Shown piece by piece: positions 49,781-60,555 of a stretch of DNA of 64,000 bases. The translations under genes were made by a program, and so were the position numbers. The DNA is taken from positions 20,479,901 through 20,543,900 of the forward strand of contig CM038469.1 of the NCBI GenBank assembly GCA_021464415.1, read 5' to 3'. Below the pieces are notes generated by a model. The model saw nothing but the letters and a program-made list of their open reading frames with translations. It was not told where the DNA came from and did no database searches. This DNA comes from Lonicera japonica (lineage: Eukaryota > Streptophyta > Magnoliopsida > Dipsacales > Caprifoliaceae). Positions within the stretch are counted from its first letter, which is position 1. The number at the start of each line of letters is the position of its first letter.

Positions 49781-50700
49781 ATCTCCCCTCCTTAAGAAAT
49801 TTCATCCTCAAAATTTACATAGGGATAGGTATGGAATAACATATACAAAAGATCGCAAAAGTTGCAACCGGTCTCCCCTCCTTAGGAGACTCGCCACAGT
49901 TAAAAACGAGTTAGAATCGAATCCAAAAACAAATGAGTAGAACAATCTAATGGGACATCAAGGACATGGAACAACAAAGCTAGAACTCCCAATGCGCTAA
50001 CGCAAAAATGATTCTACTCCCTCACATGACATCCATAGCAAGGCACGGGATAAATCCTCAAGGCCAGGATACGATCGCATGACCCAAAACTCCGAATAGG
50101 CTCAATCACAAGAATGGCCAATAGTGACCTCCACAACTAAAGTCGACAATGAAACAATTTGCCACACCTTGTGGACTAGCGACTAGCAAGCTCTAGGTGA
50201 GCTACAAGATATGAATCTCAACCTTAAATGTCGACACTAGGAATATAGGGGTAACAACAACTAATGTATACCAATACAATCTTATACGTATCAAGATACT
50301 AAACCAAAGTCGATACCGTTCCCAAGGCGCACTCTCAACTGAAGAATCATATCGATTGAAAAGCTAACACATTCTAGTTTCCTATGAATCCAATCATAAT
50401 AATACTTGAGAATCAAATACAATTATACTTAGTCAATTTCAAAAACACAAATAATCCATGTTTCACTTTCCGTTGGCGACATAAGACCACAGATTTATAA
50501 GTTAGTCATCCGTTGATCAGGCGGTTGACTAAAATATAACTCGGCAGACGCCTATTGCTAACTTGGTAGCAAAACACATCCCGAGTATAAAATATATTCT
50601 CAAGAAAACAATAGATTCATAAGGAAACAACACAGTTATAACATAAATAATCAATAAAAACAAGTTATAAAAAAATGGTCAACACACATAGAATGAAGAA
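49781..50700 (-). other. Partial internal domain of the second LARD-type element
   Basis: It follows the LTR border with a polypurine-tract complement and 'gaaatttcatcctc'. It carries the 'tagtcatccgttg' block near 50500 that also occurs in the first LARD interior near 26720. No coding region. Where this element stops and the Tat element begins (about 50.7-51.1 kb) is not clear; no 5' LTR was found. Confidence 0.5.
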
Positions 50701-50972
50701 AGAAGGAAACATCTTCCCCGCAGCCTTAGTGATGATGGTTTAGCTTTGATGGTTTTACGATGGTTTTATGGTTGGTTTTAGGTTTTTCGATAAAAACTTC
50801 TTAATTTAGCGGTTAATTTAAATGTATGTGTTTTGTTTTTTTGAACAGGTTGGATATTTTAAGTTATAAATTAGTGCGACTGGTTTTAATTATTAATGAA
50901 TGAAATATTTATGTTTTTGAAGAAAATATGTTTGTGTGTGATGTTACATGTTTTGAAATATGAGAATGTGAT

Positions 50973-51070
50973 AAAATTATTGCGAATTTGATTGTGAAAA
51001 TGGTTAAGTAAATGTGTTGGAAAAATTATTATAAATTTGATTGTGAAAAATGGTTAAGTACATATGTTGG
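50973..51070. repeat. Tandem duplication, about 49 bp x 2
   Basis: Two neighbouring copies of a unit containing 'tttgattgtgaaaatggtta' and 'tgtgttgg', with small differences. AT-rich, non-coding. Confidence 0.8.
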
Positions 51071-51228
51071 GAAGTAATTATCAAATCTATATGCATGCAA
51101 TGATGGATCGTTCTTCCTTAATAAAGTCTGGCAATATTCGTATCTTGATGTATTGTGAAGAAAGTTTAGAAAAAATGAAAATTTTTGACGAAGGGGAGGA
51201 GCCAACCGCAGGTCCCACCCGCAGGGGG

Positions 51229-51324
51229 TAGCCGTATGGTTGGGAGCCAACCGCACGGTTGCCAGCTAGCCGTACGGTTGGTAACCAGCCATGCGGTTGG
51301 CCTGTACCTTTTTGCTATAAATAG
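51229..51324 (+). promoter_or_regulatory. Promoter-like region of the Tat antisense ORF: CCGTACGG palindromes plus TATA box
   Basis: Four copies of a CCGNACGGTTGG-type motif (51229-51242, 51246-51263, 51268-51281, 51286-51302) are followed by GCTATAAATAG at 51314-51324, about 90 bp before the ATG at 51410. This is the same arrangement as in the Tat-type solo LTR (14536-14729). It points toward the plus strand, opposite to the pol gene. Confidence 0.6.
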
Positions 51325-51409
51325 AGCGTGAATTTTTCCTTTTCTCCTCATTGTTTTCAATATCCATTCTATCTTTCTAGCCTAAAACACTACTTCTTTT
51401 ACTGTCATC

Positions 51410-52641
51410 ATGTCTACCTTTCACACCAGCGCTGTTTTTTCCCTATTGTCCGATTTTGTATCTTTAGCTGAGGCAGATTGTGGCCTTAACTGGGGCGACC
51501 TGAGCCATCTTCATCGATGGTGTTCTCATCAGATCAACTAGTATTTCCTCCTAGGTCTTGCTAAGTTTTGGGATCCAGAGGATCACTGTTTTCGCATCGG
51601 GTTGGATGAGCTATGCCCGATGATTGAGGAGTTCACATTACTAATGCGCCAGGATGTTTCTTGGCCATTGGCGTCCCTGCGAGATGTTAGGAGCCCGCAA
51701 GTTATGCTGGCTGAGTTGCTAGGTTTGAGGGATAGTGAGTGCCGGTCGATGATAGTAGATGGGCGACTTCATCTGCGTCGCCTGGTGGACTTTTTCATTC
51801 ATCATGGTGATGATCCGGCTTACTATTCAGGTCAAACTTCTGCTTGTCTGATTTTTGTTTTTTCTCAGATTCTCTTGGTTACTGGAGATGCTATTCTTGT
51901 AGACCCCTTGATTATCCGGGTCGTAGCTGAGGCTAAACGCGGTCATTTAGTGACTCCCATTCTGTTGGCGGAGACACTAAATGGCTTGGATGCCTTAGTT
52001 CAGTGTCGGGTTGAGTATTTTCGAGGCAGTCCTAATTTGCTATACATGTGGGTGACTGAGAGATTCCGATATCTGGAGCCTCGTCTTCCTTGGGATTCTT
52101 AGGATTTCTTTCTTCATCATGATTATGCTTTGATTCATCGTCTATCATCATTTGATTGGGTCGTCCGTTTTTTGAGAATGTGTCTTCGATTCGTTGGGAG
52201 ATTCCCTGGTGGCGTATGAGGACGATGATTATAAGCATGGGCAGGCAGAACTATGTTCGGATCCGCAGATTAAGAGGGACATCTTTCTATATACCCGGGC
52301 GGTTGATGGGACAGTTTGGCGTCCCTTTGAGTGTGCCCCTTCCATTAAGAGACTTCTCTTCAGTGGCTCTTCCCATTACCCCAAGGTTGGAGATGACTTT
52401 ACGAGATTTGTGGTCTACTCGCTATACCCGGCGGTTTCATGGTGCAGAGGTTGGTATTACCCAGGTGACCCAATCAGATGTTGTGTTGCACATTTGGCGT
52501 CGTGTTCGTCAGACAGTTGAGCACGAGCCAATGATGATGAGATGGTTTCGGTTTACAGATACACAAGTGACGGATGATACAGTTCTTGATTCATACCAGA
52601 CACTGGAGCAAGAAAAGATCTTGTATGATGCGACGGATTGA
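51410..52641 (+). pseudogene. Antisense accessory ORF of Tat-type gypsy (plant mobile domain-like)
   Basis: From the ATG at 51410 one frame runs to 52102 with a single TAG at codon 44. A frameshift near the T-run at about 52167 then leads into a second frame ending TGA at 52641. The predicted product would be about 400 residues, with FWDPEDHCFRIGLDELCPMIEE near the start and EIPWWRMRT in the second half. These resemble plant-mobile-domain/DUF-type proteins often captured by plant transposons; this is family memory, not a search. It lies on the strand opposite to pol, downstream of pol's 3' end, the position described for antisense ORFs of Tat elements such as Grande and Retand. Function unknown. 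The few disablements suggest moderate age. Confidence 0.65.
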
Positions 52642-52984
52642 TAGGTTTCGGGGATGGCTAGGTTTTATGGATGGCTTCTTTTTGAAAGCATTTTGGGTTT
52701 AGACAGTAAACATGTAGGTGAGATATATAAGAAAATGATGTAGGAAAGGATGTCAGTATGTTTGATGTAGGTTGTTTTTATTTGTCTTATATGAAAAACT
52801 TTGGTTATATATATGGAAAATCTCTTTCTACCCTTTTGCCTCCAAACGAATGAATGTTATTATAAGGAATAGACCAGGCCTGAAATTTTAACTCAGGTTG
52901 CCTACGTTTCCCCTGATTTTTTATTTATTTATTTAATATTTTTTTGGGGGCTCAGGTCTTCATAGTTCTTGTGTAAAACTTCAC
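52642..52984. other. Spacer between Tat pol end and antisense ORF
   Basis: The two ORFs converge here. No coding signal; an AT-rich TTTATTTATTTATTT stretch lies near 52920-52935 and a 'ggttgcctacgtttcccc' block at about 52897-52914. It may hold polyadenylation signals for both directions. Confidence 0.45.
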
Positions 52985-55655
52985 TGATAATACTTCTTCA
53001 ATCAATCAAGGTTGACTGGCGAGTTCAATTCTTGGCCATCAATATCGGTAAGGAGAACGGCACCCCCTGATAGTATCTTAGTGACAATGTAAGGGCCTGT
53101 CCATTTTGGCAAGGATTTTCCTCATGGGTCTCGAGCCGGTTCGCAGATTTCTTTGAGTACCAAGTCTCCAACTATGATGCCTCTAGCTCGAATTTTCTTA
53201 TTAAAGGCTTTTGCAACACGCTTTTGGTACCCTTGATGTTGATATGAAGCCTTCAATCATTTTTCATCGATCATTGCCAACTCCTCGTATCGTGCCATTA
53301 TCCAATCACTTTTAGTGACTTGATTTTCCAAGATAACCCTTAAAGAGGGTATTTCCATTTCTGCTAGTAAAACTGCTTCCATTCCATATGTGAGGGAGAA
53401 AGGCGTTGATCCCATAGAAACTCTTTCAGTGGTACGATATCCCCAAAGTGCGTATGGGAGTTTTCAGGCCAATATCTGCCTACTTTCACCATCTTGCTAA
53501 TAATGTTCTTTAAATTTTTGTTAGCAGCCTCAACAGCACCATTAGTTTGCGGGCGGTACGGGGAGGATTTGTGTCATTTGATTCCATATTCCTCTATAAT
53601 CTCCTTAGCTTCACATTCAAAGTGTGTCCCATTATCAGATATGATTTCATGTGGCACCCCGTATCGGCATATGATGTTGTGTTGGATGAATTGAGCTACC
53701 TTCTTAGCATTTAAATCTTTGTAGGATTCGGCTTCAACACATTTGGTGAAGTAATCGATAGCAACTAAAATGTATTCGTGCCCATTGCTTCCTTTTGGGG
53801 AGATCTTATTGATTATGTCGATACCCCAGATGGAAAATGGCCAGGGAGATGTCATGGGATACAATTCTTTTGGTGGGAGCTTCTGTGCTTTGGTGTATAT
53901 TTAGCATTGATGACAACCTTTGACGTATTCAAAGCAATCTTTTTGCATTGTCAGCCAATAATACCCTTGACAGACTATCTTACGTGCCAGTGTATGACCG
54001 CTCATATGTGGGCCACACTCTCCACTATGGATTTGTTCCATCATTGCTTGAGACTTTTCTTTGTTGAGGCATTGAAGATGTATACCATCATCATTTCTTT
54101 GGTATAATTTTTCCGCACAAATGATGAATCGTGATGCAAGTTGGCGAAGTGCAACTCGAGTGGCTTTGTCCGTATTTGGTGGATATTCATTGTGCTTAAG
54201 TAGTTGCCAGATATCATAATACCAAACACTTGGTTCAACCACATTTCCACTTTCAATATCTAGTGATACACAAAATACTGGATTTGCCCGTTTCTGAATT
54301 TGGATTTGGATTTCTTCTTTCTCGCCCGGAATTTCAATCATCGAAACCAGAGTAACCAATGCATCAGCGAAGTTGTTCTGTGTTCTTGGGATATAGAAGA
54401 ATTCAATACAATCAAATTTCTCAGAAGTTTCTTCGAGTTGGGCTAAAAATGGTACAAGTTTTTCCTCTTTGATCTTCCACTTTTTCAGAATCTGATGAAT
54501 AATGAAGGTGGAGTCCCCAAACACTTGGATCTTGTAAACCCTTTTCTATAGAGCGATTTCTAACCCGACGATACAGGCTTCATACTCCGCGATGTGTTAG
54601 TACAGGGAAACTCCAAGTGAAAGGACATGGGGGCATGGGTCTGATCCAGTGAAATCAATAGAATCCCGATTCCGTTTCCATTTCGATTGCAAGCACCATC
54701 AAAGTACAATTCCCATTCGTCATCTTCCATAATCTCCATGATACCCTCATAAGGGAATTCGAATTCCTTTAGCTCGGTATCGATGATAGGGTTTCCAGCT
54801 AGGTGATCTGCTATTACTTTCCCTTTGACGACCTTTTGGGTTATGTACGAGATATCGAACTCTGACAGCAAAAACACCCATTTAGCCATCCTATTAGTCA
54901 ATACCGGCTTGTCGAACAAGTATCGTAAGGGATCCATGCGAGAAATTAAGATTACGGAAAAAGTCAACATGTAATGCCGCAACTTTTGGGTGGCCCAAAC
55001 CAATGAAGCACATGATTTCTCTAAGGCCGTGTAATTTTGTTCTCCCGAAGAAAGCTTTTTGCTGAGATAATATATCGCTTGCTCAATTCTTGTTTTTAGC
55101 AAATGTTGTGCTAACATTGCCCCTACTGATGAGTTGTTGACAAACATGTACAATATCAACGGAATGCCCACTTGGGGAGGTGCTAAAACTGGCGGGCTGG
55201 ACAAGTATTGTTTGATCTTATCAAATGCTTCATGGCATTGCTCGTTCCAATGCACATCTGAGTTCTTTTGAAGCAGTTTGAAAATTGGCTTGCATGTTTG
55301 AGTTAGTTGCGAAATGAATCTTCTTATGAACTACAATCTCCCGAGGAAACCCCAAATTTCCTTCTCAGTTTTAGGAACTGGCATTTCTTGAATAGCTTTT
55401 ATCTTTGCCGGATCGACTTCGATTCCTTTTTGACTGACTATGTATCCCATCATTTTCCCTTTAGTGACTCTGAACACACATTTTTTATGATTCAACGGCA
55501 TCTGAAATCGAATAAGTTTTTCAAAAATGATTCGAAGAGTTGCGACATGGCTTCCTCAGTCGATGAACTTCATAATCATGTCGTCAACGTACACTTCTAC
55601 TTCCTTATGGATCATATCGTGGAACAAAGTAGTTGCCGCTCGTTGATATGTAGCC
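52985..55655 (-). pseudogene. Tat/Ogre-type gypsy pol, 3' half (RT end, RNase H, archaeal-type RNase H, integrase)
   Basis: Read from 55655 downward on the minus strand: second half of reverse transcriptase with YVDD (55591-55580); gypsy RNase H (AIYYLSKKLSSGEQNYT, 55255-54780); a second RNase H of the archaeal type (ELYFDGACNRNGNGIG, about 54715-54668), diagnostic of the Tat lineage; integrase zinc finger (HSGECGPHMSGH plus CHQC); integrase core with WGIDII, DNGTHF and a later VEAANK; and a C-terminal end at about 52985. Stops (for example after the YVDD region and inside integrase) make it a pseudogene. The RT is cut at 55655 by a solo LTR; its N-terminal half is at 62642-64000. Confidence 0.9.
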
Positions 55656-56263
55656 TGTAACATCCTGTCTTCCGTTTTCGAGTTAATCATCTTCTTAAGC
55701 CCAATTAAGGCTTAATCTCCGTTAGGGCATGAGCTTTTAGTTTCTGACCCTTTTTAGTTGATCCAACACTTTTAGAAAATCATTTGAGGTATCTTGAGTC
55801 TTCGGGAACAATCATTTTGTAATTCGGGTAGTCCGAATTGAATCGAGATATTAATTGCATGTTTCTACTTTGCGCGATTAACTAATTTTTAGCTAACTTT
55901 GAGATATCTTAGTTTCTCCGTTTCTTATCCGATTAACCCCCCGTTTGTGCCTATGTCTATATTTTTATCATATCTACAACTTTCGTGTTTAAACCGAAAT
56001 CCAATTCATGCTCGTCGTTGGTCAAAACAGTGTGCGAAGTAAGTCGCTTAACAAAATCTGATCGTTCGGTAACGTCATGGCAGAGCGCTGTCTTCGACGA
56101 AGTTCTGGGAATTATTTATCCATAATTTTGGAAAACTTCCTATTAGGAAATTGTAGATCTTTCAAATACCTTTCCGTGAACATAAAGATCACCCAAATCG
56201 GAGTTCCGAGCAAAACGTTATGACCGAAATACAAACAGTGCTCCAGACCTAAAAGTGCTAAAG

Positions 56264-56302
56264 CGCGGACCGGTATAGCCTTTTTGTGGACCGGTCCGGC
56301 AT
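56264..56302 (+). promoter_or_regulatory. GGACCGGTCC palindrome pair in LTR
   Basis: A half-conserved copy (GCGGACCGGTATAG, near 56266) and a perfect 10-bp palindrome (GGACCGGTCC, 56288-56297). They lie in the same relative part of the LTR as the palindrome clusters of the related LARD LTRs. Regulatory role inferred. Confidence 0.4.
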
Positions 56303-56815
56303 CAAATCTGGGCACATTTAGAACACTTTAAAGCGTCATTTTCACCCCCTTTTGTCTCAATTTCGAGCCACAAGCCTCGAGGCTTCTAGAGAGAGATGGA
56401 GAGCACTTTTGAGAGAGATTTGAAGAACCATTCACCCACACATCTTCACCACCCGAAATCTCCACCAAATCAACACCAAATCATCCTTAACCCATCACTA
56501 TTCATCATCTTCCTCATCCTCCATTGATGGAGCTTGAAGCTATTTTGGGGATATTCGAAATTCACTTGATTCGGCTCAATCATCCGCTTAATTTTTCGAA
56601 GTTAGAGCTTCAATAAGGTGGGAATCTCCCATTTTCTCTCATTCTTTGAATATACTGCTTGCTAGAGAGATAATGTAGCCTTTCGGTATCAAAATCACCA
56701 TTTTCTCTGCATACGTTAGGATAAATTCATATTTTTATGATCTGAGCTTGCATTTAGTTGTTTACAACACTAATTTTAATGAATGTCAAGGTTGATTATC
56801 ATGCATGTTGGTATT

Positions 56816-57481
56816 TGATATGATCCGGTCTAGCTTCAATTTCTATTCAACCATGGTGGTTTGTGGCATTCTAAATGATGATCCATACCTGATGAATTAC
56901 AAGGATAGAGCATGGAAATTCAAAAAGAATTCCATAGAATTTCAAGACTTCTATATTATTTCCTTAATTATTTAGGAGTTTATTTTAGTCGTCTTATTTT
57001 TATTATTCAATTAGGAATTAGATTAGTAGTTTCCTTTTTGAATAAGTTTCCTTATTATTTATTATTATTTTCCTTATTGTGTTAGGATTATTCTAGAAGT
57101 TATTTTCCTTTTTCTAAGTAGGAATTAGTTTCCTTTTTGAATTAGGATTCTAGCTTTGTTTCTCCTATTTAAAGGAGGCACATTATTGTTTTATTAAAGA
57201 AGTTATGATGATTAATTAAATTGAGAGCTTTCTCTTTGTGTTCTTTAAGAGCATGTTGAACATGTTGAATTGAGTAAATTCAATTGTTCTTGACTTATCA
57301 ATCTAGCAATCACACTAGATTGTGGCGTCATTCATTATACCGAGGTTCGCGCTTCTTTAAGCGTTGGGTTGAGGTTTCCGCCTTCCATCTTTCGACGTAT
57401 TCCAAGGTTCTTGCTACGTTTGTAGTTCAAGGGTTGAGGATCCATTAAACTGGCTAGAAAAGACGATCCGAGTTCGCGTCA
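56816..57481 (+). repeat. 5' LTR of the young element
   Basis: It starts TGATATGATCC and ends TTCGCGTCA. A TATA-like CTATTTAAAG lies near 57166-57175. No difference from the 3' LTR was noticed on reading. Confidence 0.95.
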
Positions 57482-57482
57482 T

Positions 57483-57494
57483 TGGTATCAGAGC
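57483..57494 (+). other. Primer-binding site of the young element
   Basis: TGGTATCAGAGC, one base after the 5' LTR, matches the plant initiator-Met tRNA 3' end. Confidence 0.9.
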
Positions 57495-57625
57495 AGACTT
57501 TTCTATCCAGGTTTTCTATCTTAGTTTCTTGTTCTTTCAATTTCTTAGTAGATTCTTGAAACCCTAGGCCTTCATTCTTGTTAATCTTATTCCAAAAAAA
57601 ACTGTGTTAGGGTTTATAGATTCTG

Positions 57626-57662
<37 letters not shown>

Positions 57663-57855
57663 ATTCGGATGAACAGTAACCGTGAACAGTACGCGTGAAT
57701 AGTAACGATGAATAGTGCTGTGAACAGTTTCGTGAACAGTAACGATGAACAGTTGCGTGAACAGTACTCGATGAACAGTGCCGCGTGAATAGTATCGCGT
57801 GAACAGTGCGCGTGAACAGTGATTTCTGAAAAAAAAAAAAAAAAAAAAAAAAAAA
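57626..57855 (+). repeat. A-tracts bracketing a GTGAACAGT minisatellite
   Basis: A 34-nt A-run (57626-57659) and a 27-nt A-run (57829-57855) flank about 165 bp made of variants of 'cgtgaacagt' and 'gatgaacagtaa', roughly a dozen copies. It lies in the untranslated leader between primer site and ORF. Function unknown. Confidence 0.85.
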
Positions 57856-58548
57856 CTGAATTTCGAAATTGCATGAAAAAAAAAATTGATTATTCTGTTT
57901 AGGGTGAGTTATTTAGAATTAAAATACACAAAAGTTGAATCGTTGAAACGAGAACCCTAGTTTTTTTTATGCTTTATGGAATAGGGTTTTGATTGCTATG
58001 AACTCTTGCGCTATTATTGAAATTGAAGATTCCCATTGAACCCTAGAAAATTTCGAATCATAATCAATCGTTTGGGTTTGTTGATCCTTATTGCATATTT
58101 ATTCTAGTTGGGGGGATTCTAATTGGAGATACGTTCTTAAATTGGATTGTGTTGGGAATTCTAGATCTCCATAGGAACTTTGAATTGCTTTATAAACTAG
58201 GACTTATTGCTCGTTTGTTCTTTGAAATTCTGCTTGCAATATTCTAGCAATTCTAGAAATTCGTTTGGCTCATTAATATTGCTAGAATTTGGTTTCTTGA
58301 GTCCTTAGTTAAACATTGTAAAGGCGCTCAATCTAATTGTTGGGTGTGCGATTGGTTGTTGGGGACTTGTGATATTCATATTTTTCAACTTGTTTTAGAG
58401 TTCCAAAGAGAAAAATTGTGAGGTTTATTATTACTTGAGTGACAAACACGAGCGGTAAAATTTAGAGTGACTCCTTTGAGCGAAACACGTAAGGGAGTGT
58501 TGTGAGAAATTTATTTTTCTTTATACTAATATTTGTTTTGCCACAAGA

Positions 58549-60555
58549 ATGTCAAGTTACTTTAATTTTGAGCAAAGTTGGCGTGATGAGGAGTTTAAAG
58601 ATGACAGCGCACGACTACGAAATCTAGAAATTAGACGGCGCAGACTGTTAAGTGAAACTCCTAACAGGGAAAGGAGAAAACAAAATTTGGGTAGTAGCAC
58701 GAAAAAGACTTCCTTGTTTGATGATGAGGATTGTTCTAAGTTTAACGAATTGTTTGCCAAAACTTATGAGCAATTTAAGAGGAGGGAAAGTTTTATGCCA
58801 AACCAAATTGAAGAGCATGCCGTAGAAGGTGAATTGCTAGCTGAATGTGGTGACCCAAGTGTGCGAACGAATATATTTCGAACTAGATGCCTCGTGCAAG
58901 AGAAGGTGTGTAGTTTGATAATTGATGCGGGAGTTTACTCAAACTTTGCTAGCACAATAATGATTGAGAAGTTGAAACTGCCTACGTTCAAGCACCCGTG
59001 TCCTTATAAGTTGCAATGGCTGAATGATAATGGAGTGATAAGGGTGAACAAGCAAGTGCTTATTTCTCTTAGCATTGGGAAGTACAAGGATGAAGTTTTA
59101 TGCGATGTGGTTCCAATGCAAGCCGGGCACATGATTTTGGGTCGACAATGGCAGCTTGATAGGCAAGCCAATTACAATGGCGTTTCCAATAAGTACTCTT
59201 TCAAGATGAATGAGAGAACCGTTACTCTTGTTCCATTGCCACCAAAGCAAGCTCATGAAGATCAAATGAAGTTACAAAAGGAAAGTGATAAAAAAAAAGA
59301 GAGTGAGCAAAAACAAGAAAAGAGTAGTAAGGCTAGTGAGGAAAGGAAAGAGAGTAATCAGGCTACTGAGGAAAAGAAAGAGTGTGAAAGGAAAATAAAA
59401 GAGAATGAGGTAAAAGAGAGAGAAAAAGAAAATTCAGTGATCTTTAGTGAGAATGAGTTTGAAAAAGACTTGAGTGAAGTGAGGGAGATTGAGGCAAAAC
59501 AGAGTGAATCGGAGGAAGACTTTTCAAATACTAACAATTTTAATCCCGTTTTGCCTATATCTATTGTGTCTTATTTGCAGGGCGTTGGAGATCAACACCA
59601 AGGAAAAGTTGAGTTGGAACATAGACAGCAAGCTTTAGAGCAAGGTGTTGATGAACTTGAATTGAAAAGTTGTTGCCCAAAGAAGCTTATGGGATTCAAA
59701 ACTGAGCGTGGATTGTTTGAATGGGTAACTAACTCTGTGAATTTGAATAATGCTTTTGTGAGTTTAAATAATCAAAATTTTGAGCCATTCTTGGGAAAAA
59801 TTGTTTTGAAAGGCTTTGATCATTGGAATCTCACATTGTCATGTAACAATAGTAGTTTGAATTGTTACTTATCGATTAGTTGGAATAATCAATTGCTTAT
59901 GATGAATTTTGATGCGCTAATCGCTAACCTCAACAAGTGCACTCTTGGCACGAATGAGACTATGTTTCTTTGCTTTTATGAGAATGTTGTAGGTAAGCCG
60001 GATTTAGCGGGGGAGTTGAATAGCATGGCAGCCATCGAGAGTGAAAGAAATATGGAGATTAGTTACGGAGGAGATCAAGGAATTTCCAAGGCAGCCATGG
60101 AAGCGAGGAGGATCTTTGCAAAGGGAAGAGAAGAGATTCTAGCCAAAGAACCGGAGTTGGAAGTTGATGAAGTGGAGCATGTAGACTTCATTGGTGTGGA
60201 CAAGTATGATTTCCATCCGAATTATCAGCCGGGAAGTTTCTTCAATGAACTAAAGATGATCGAGTTGAAGCATAGCCTCAAGTTCGATGAATTCCGTTTG
60301 TCAAAGAAGGCCAAGCTGCAAATTGGAAGATGTGGGTTGAATCAAACAAAGCTTAACAAAGATTCGAGGACGAATCTTCTTGAAGAAGAGGGGTATGATA
60401 TGATCCGGTCTAGCTTCAATTTCTATTCAACCATGGTGGTTTGTGGCATTCTAAATGATGATCCATACCTGATGAATTACAAGGATAGAGCATGGAAATT
60501 CAAAAAGAATTCCATAGAATTTCAAGACTTCTATATTATTTCCTTAATTATTTAG
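58549..60555 (+). CDS. Retropepsin-containing ORF of the young non-autonomous element
   Basis: 668 residues, intact. Residues 1-80 are charged and gag-like in position but not recognised. Residues about 100-235 match the aspartic protease region of Ty3-gypsy polyproteins: TRCLVQEKVCSLIID, the active-site triad at 126-128 reads D-A-G instead of the common DSG/DGG, and the second landmark is CDVVPMQAGHMILGRQWQ. Residues about 240-325 are a Lys/Glu-rich, probably coiled segment. Residues about 330-600 are not recognised. The last ~50 residues are read from the 3' LTR, stopping at TAG 60553-60555. RT and integrase are absent. The ORF start follows 1.07 kb of leader. Being open for 2 kb suggests selection or simply youth. 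Confidence 0.85.
   Translation: MSSYFNFEQSWRDEEFKDDSARLRNLEIRRRRLLSETPNRERRKQNLGSSTKKTSLFDDEDCSKFNELFAKTYEQFKRRESFMPNQIEEHAVEGELLAECGDPSVRTNIFRTRCLVQEKVCSLIIDAGVYSNFASTIMIEKLKLPTFKHPCPYKLQWLNDNGVIRVNKQVLISLSIGKYKDEVLCDVVPMQAGHMILGRQWQLDRQANYNGVSNKYSFKMNERTVTLVPLPPKQAHEDQMKLQKESDKKKESEQKQEKSSKASEERKESNQATEEKKECERKIKENEVKEREKENSVIFSENEFEKDLSEVREIEAKQSESEEDFSNTNNFNPVLPISIVSYLQGVGDQHQGKVELEHRQQALEQGVDELELKSCCPKKLMGFKTERGLFEWVTNSVNLNNAFVSLNNQNFEPFLGKIVLKGFDHWNLTLSCNNSSLNCYLSISWNNQLLMMNFDALIANLNKCTLGTNETMFLCFYENVVGKPDLAGELNSMAAIESERNMEISYGGDQGISKAAMEARRIFAKGREEILAKEPELEVDEVEHVDFIGVDKYDFHPNYQPGSFFNELKMIELKHSLKFDEFRLSKKAKLQIGRCGLNQTKLNKDSRTNLLEEEGYDMIRSSFNFYSTMVVCGILNDDPYLMNYKDRAWKFKKNSIEFQDFYIISLII
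60382..60395 (+). other. Polypurine tract of the young element
   Basis: GAAGAAGAGGGGTA lies directly before the 3' LTR (TGATATG). It overlaps the ORF. Confidence 0.85.
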
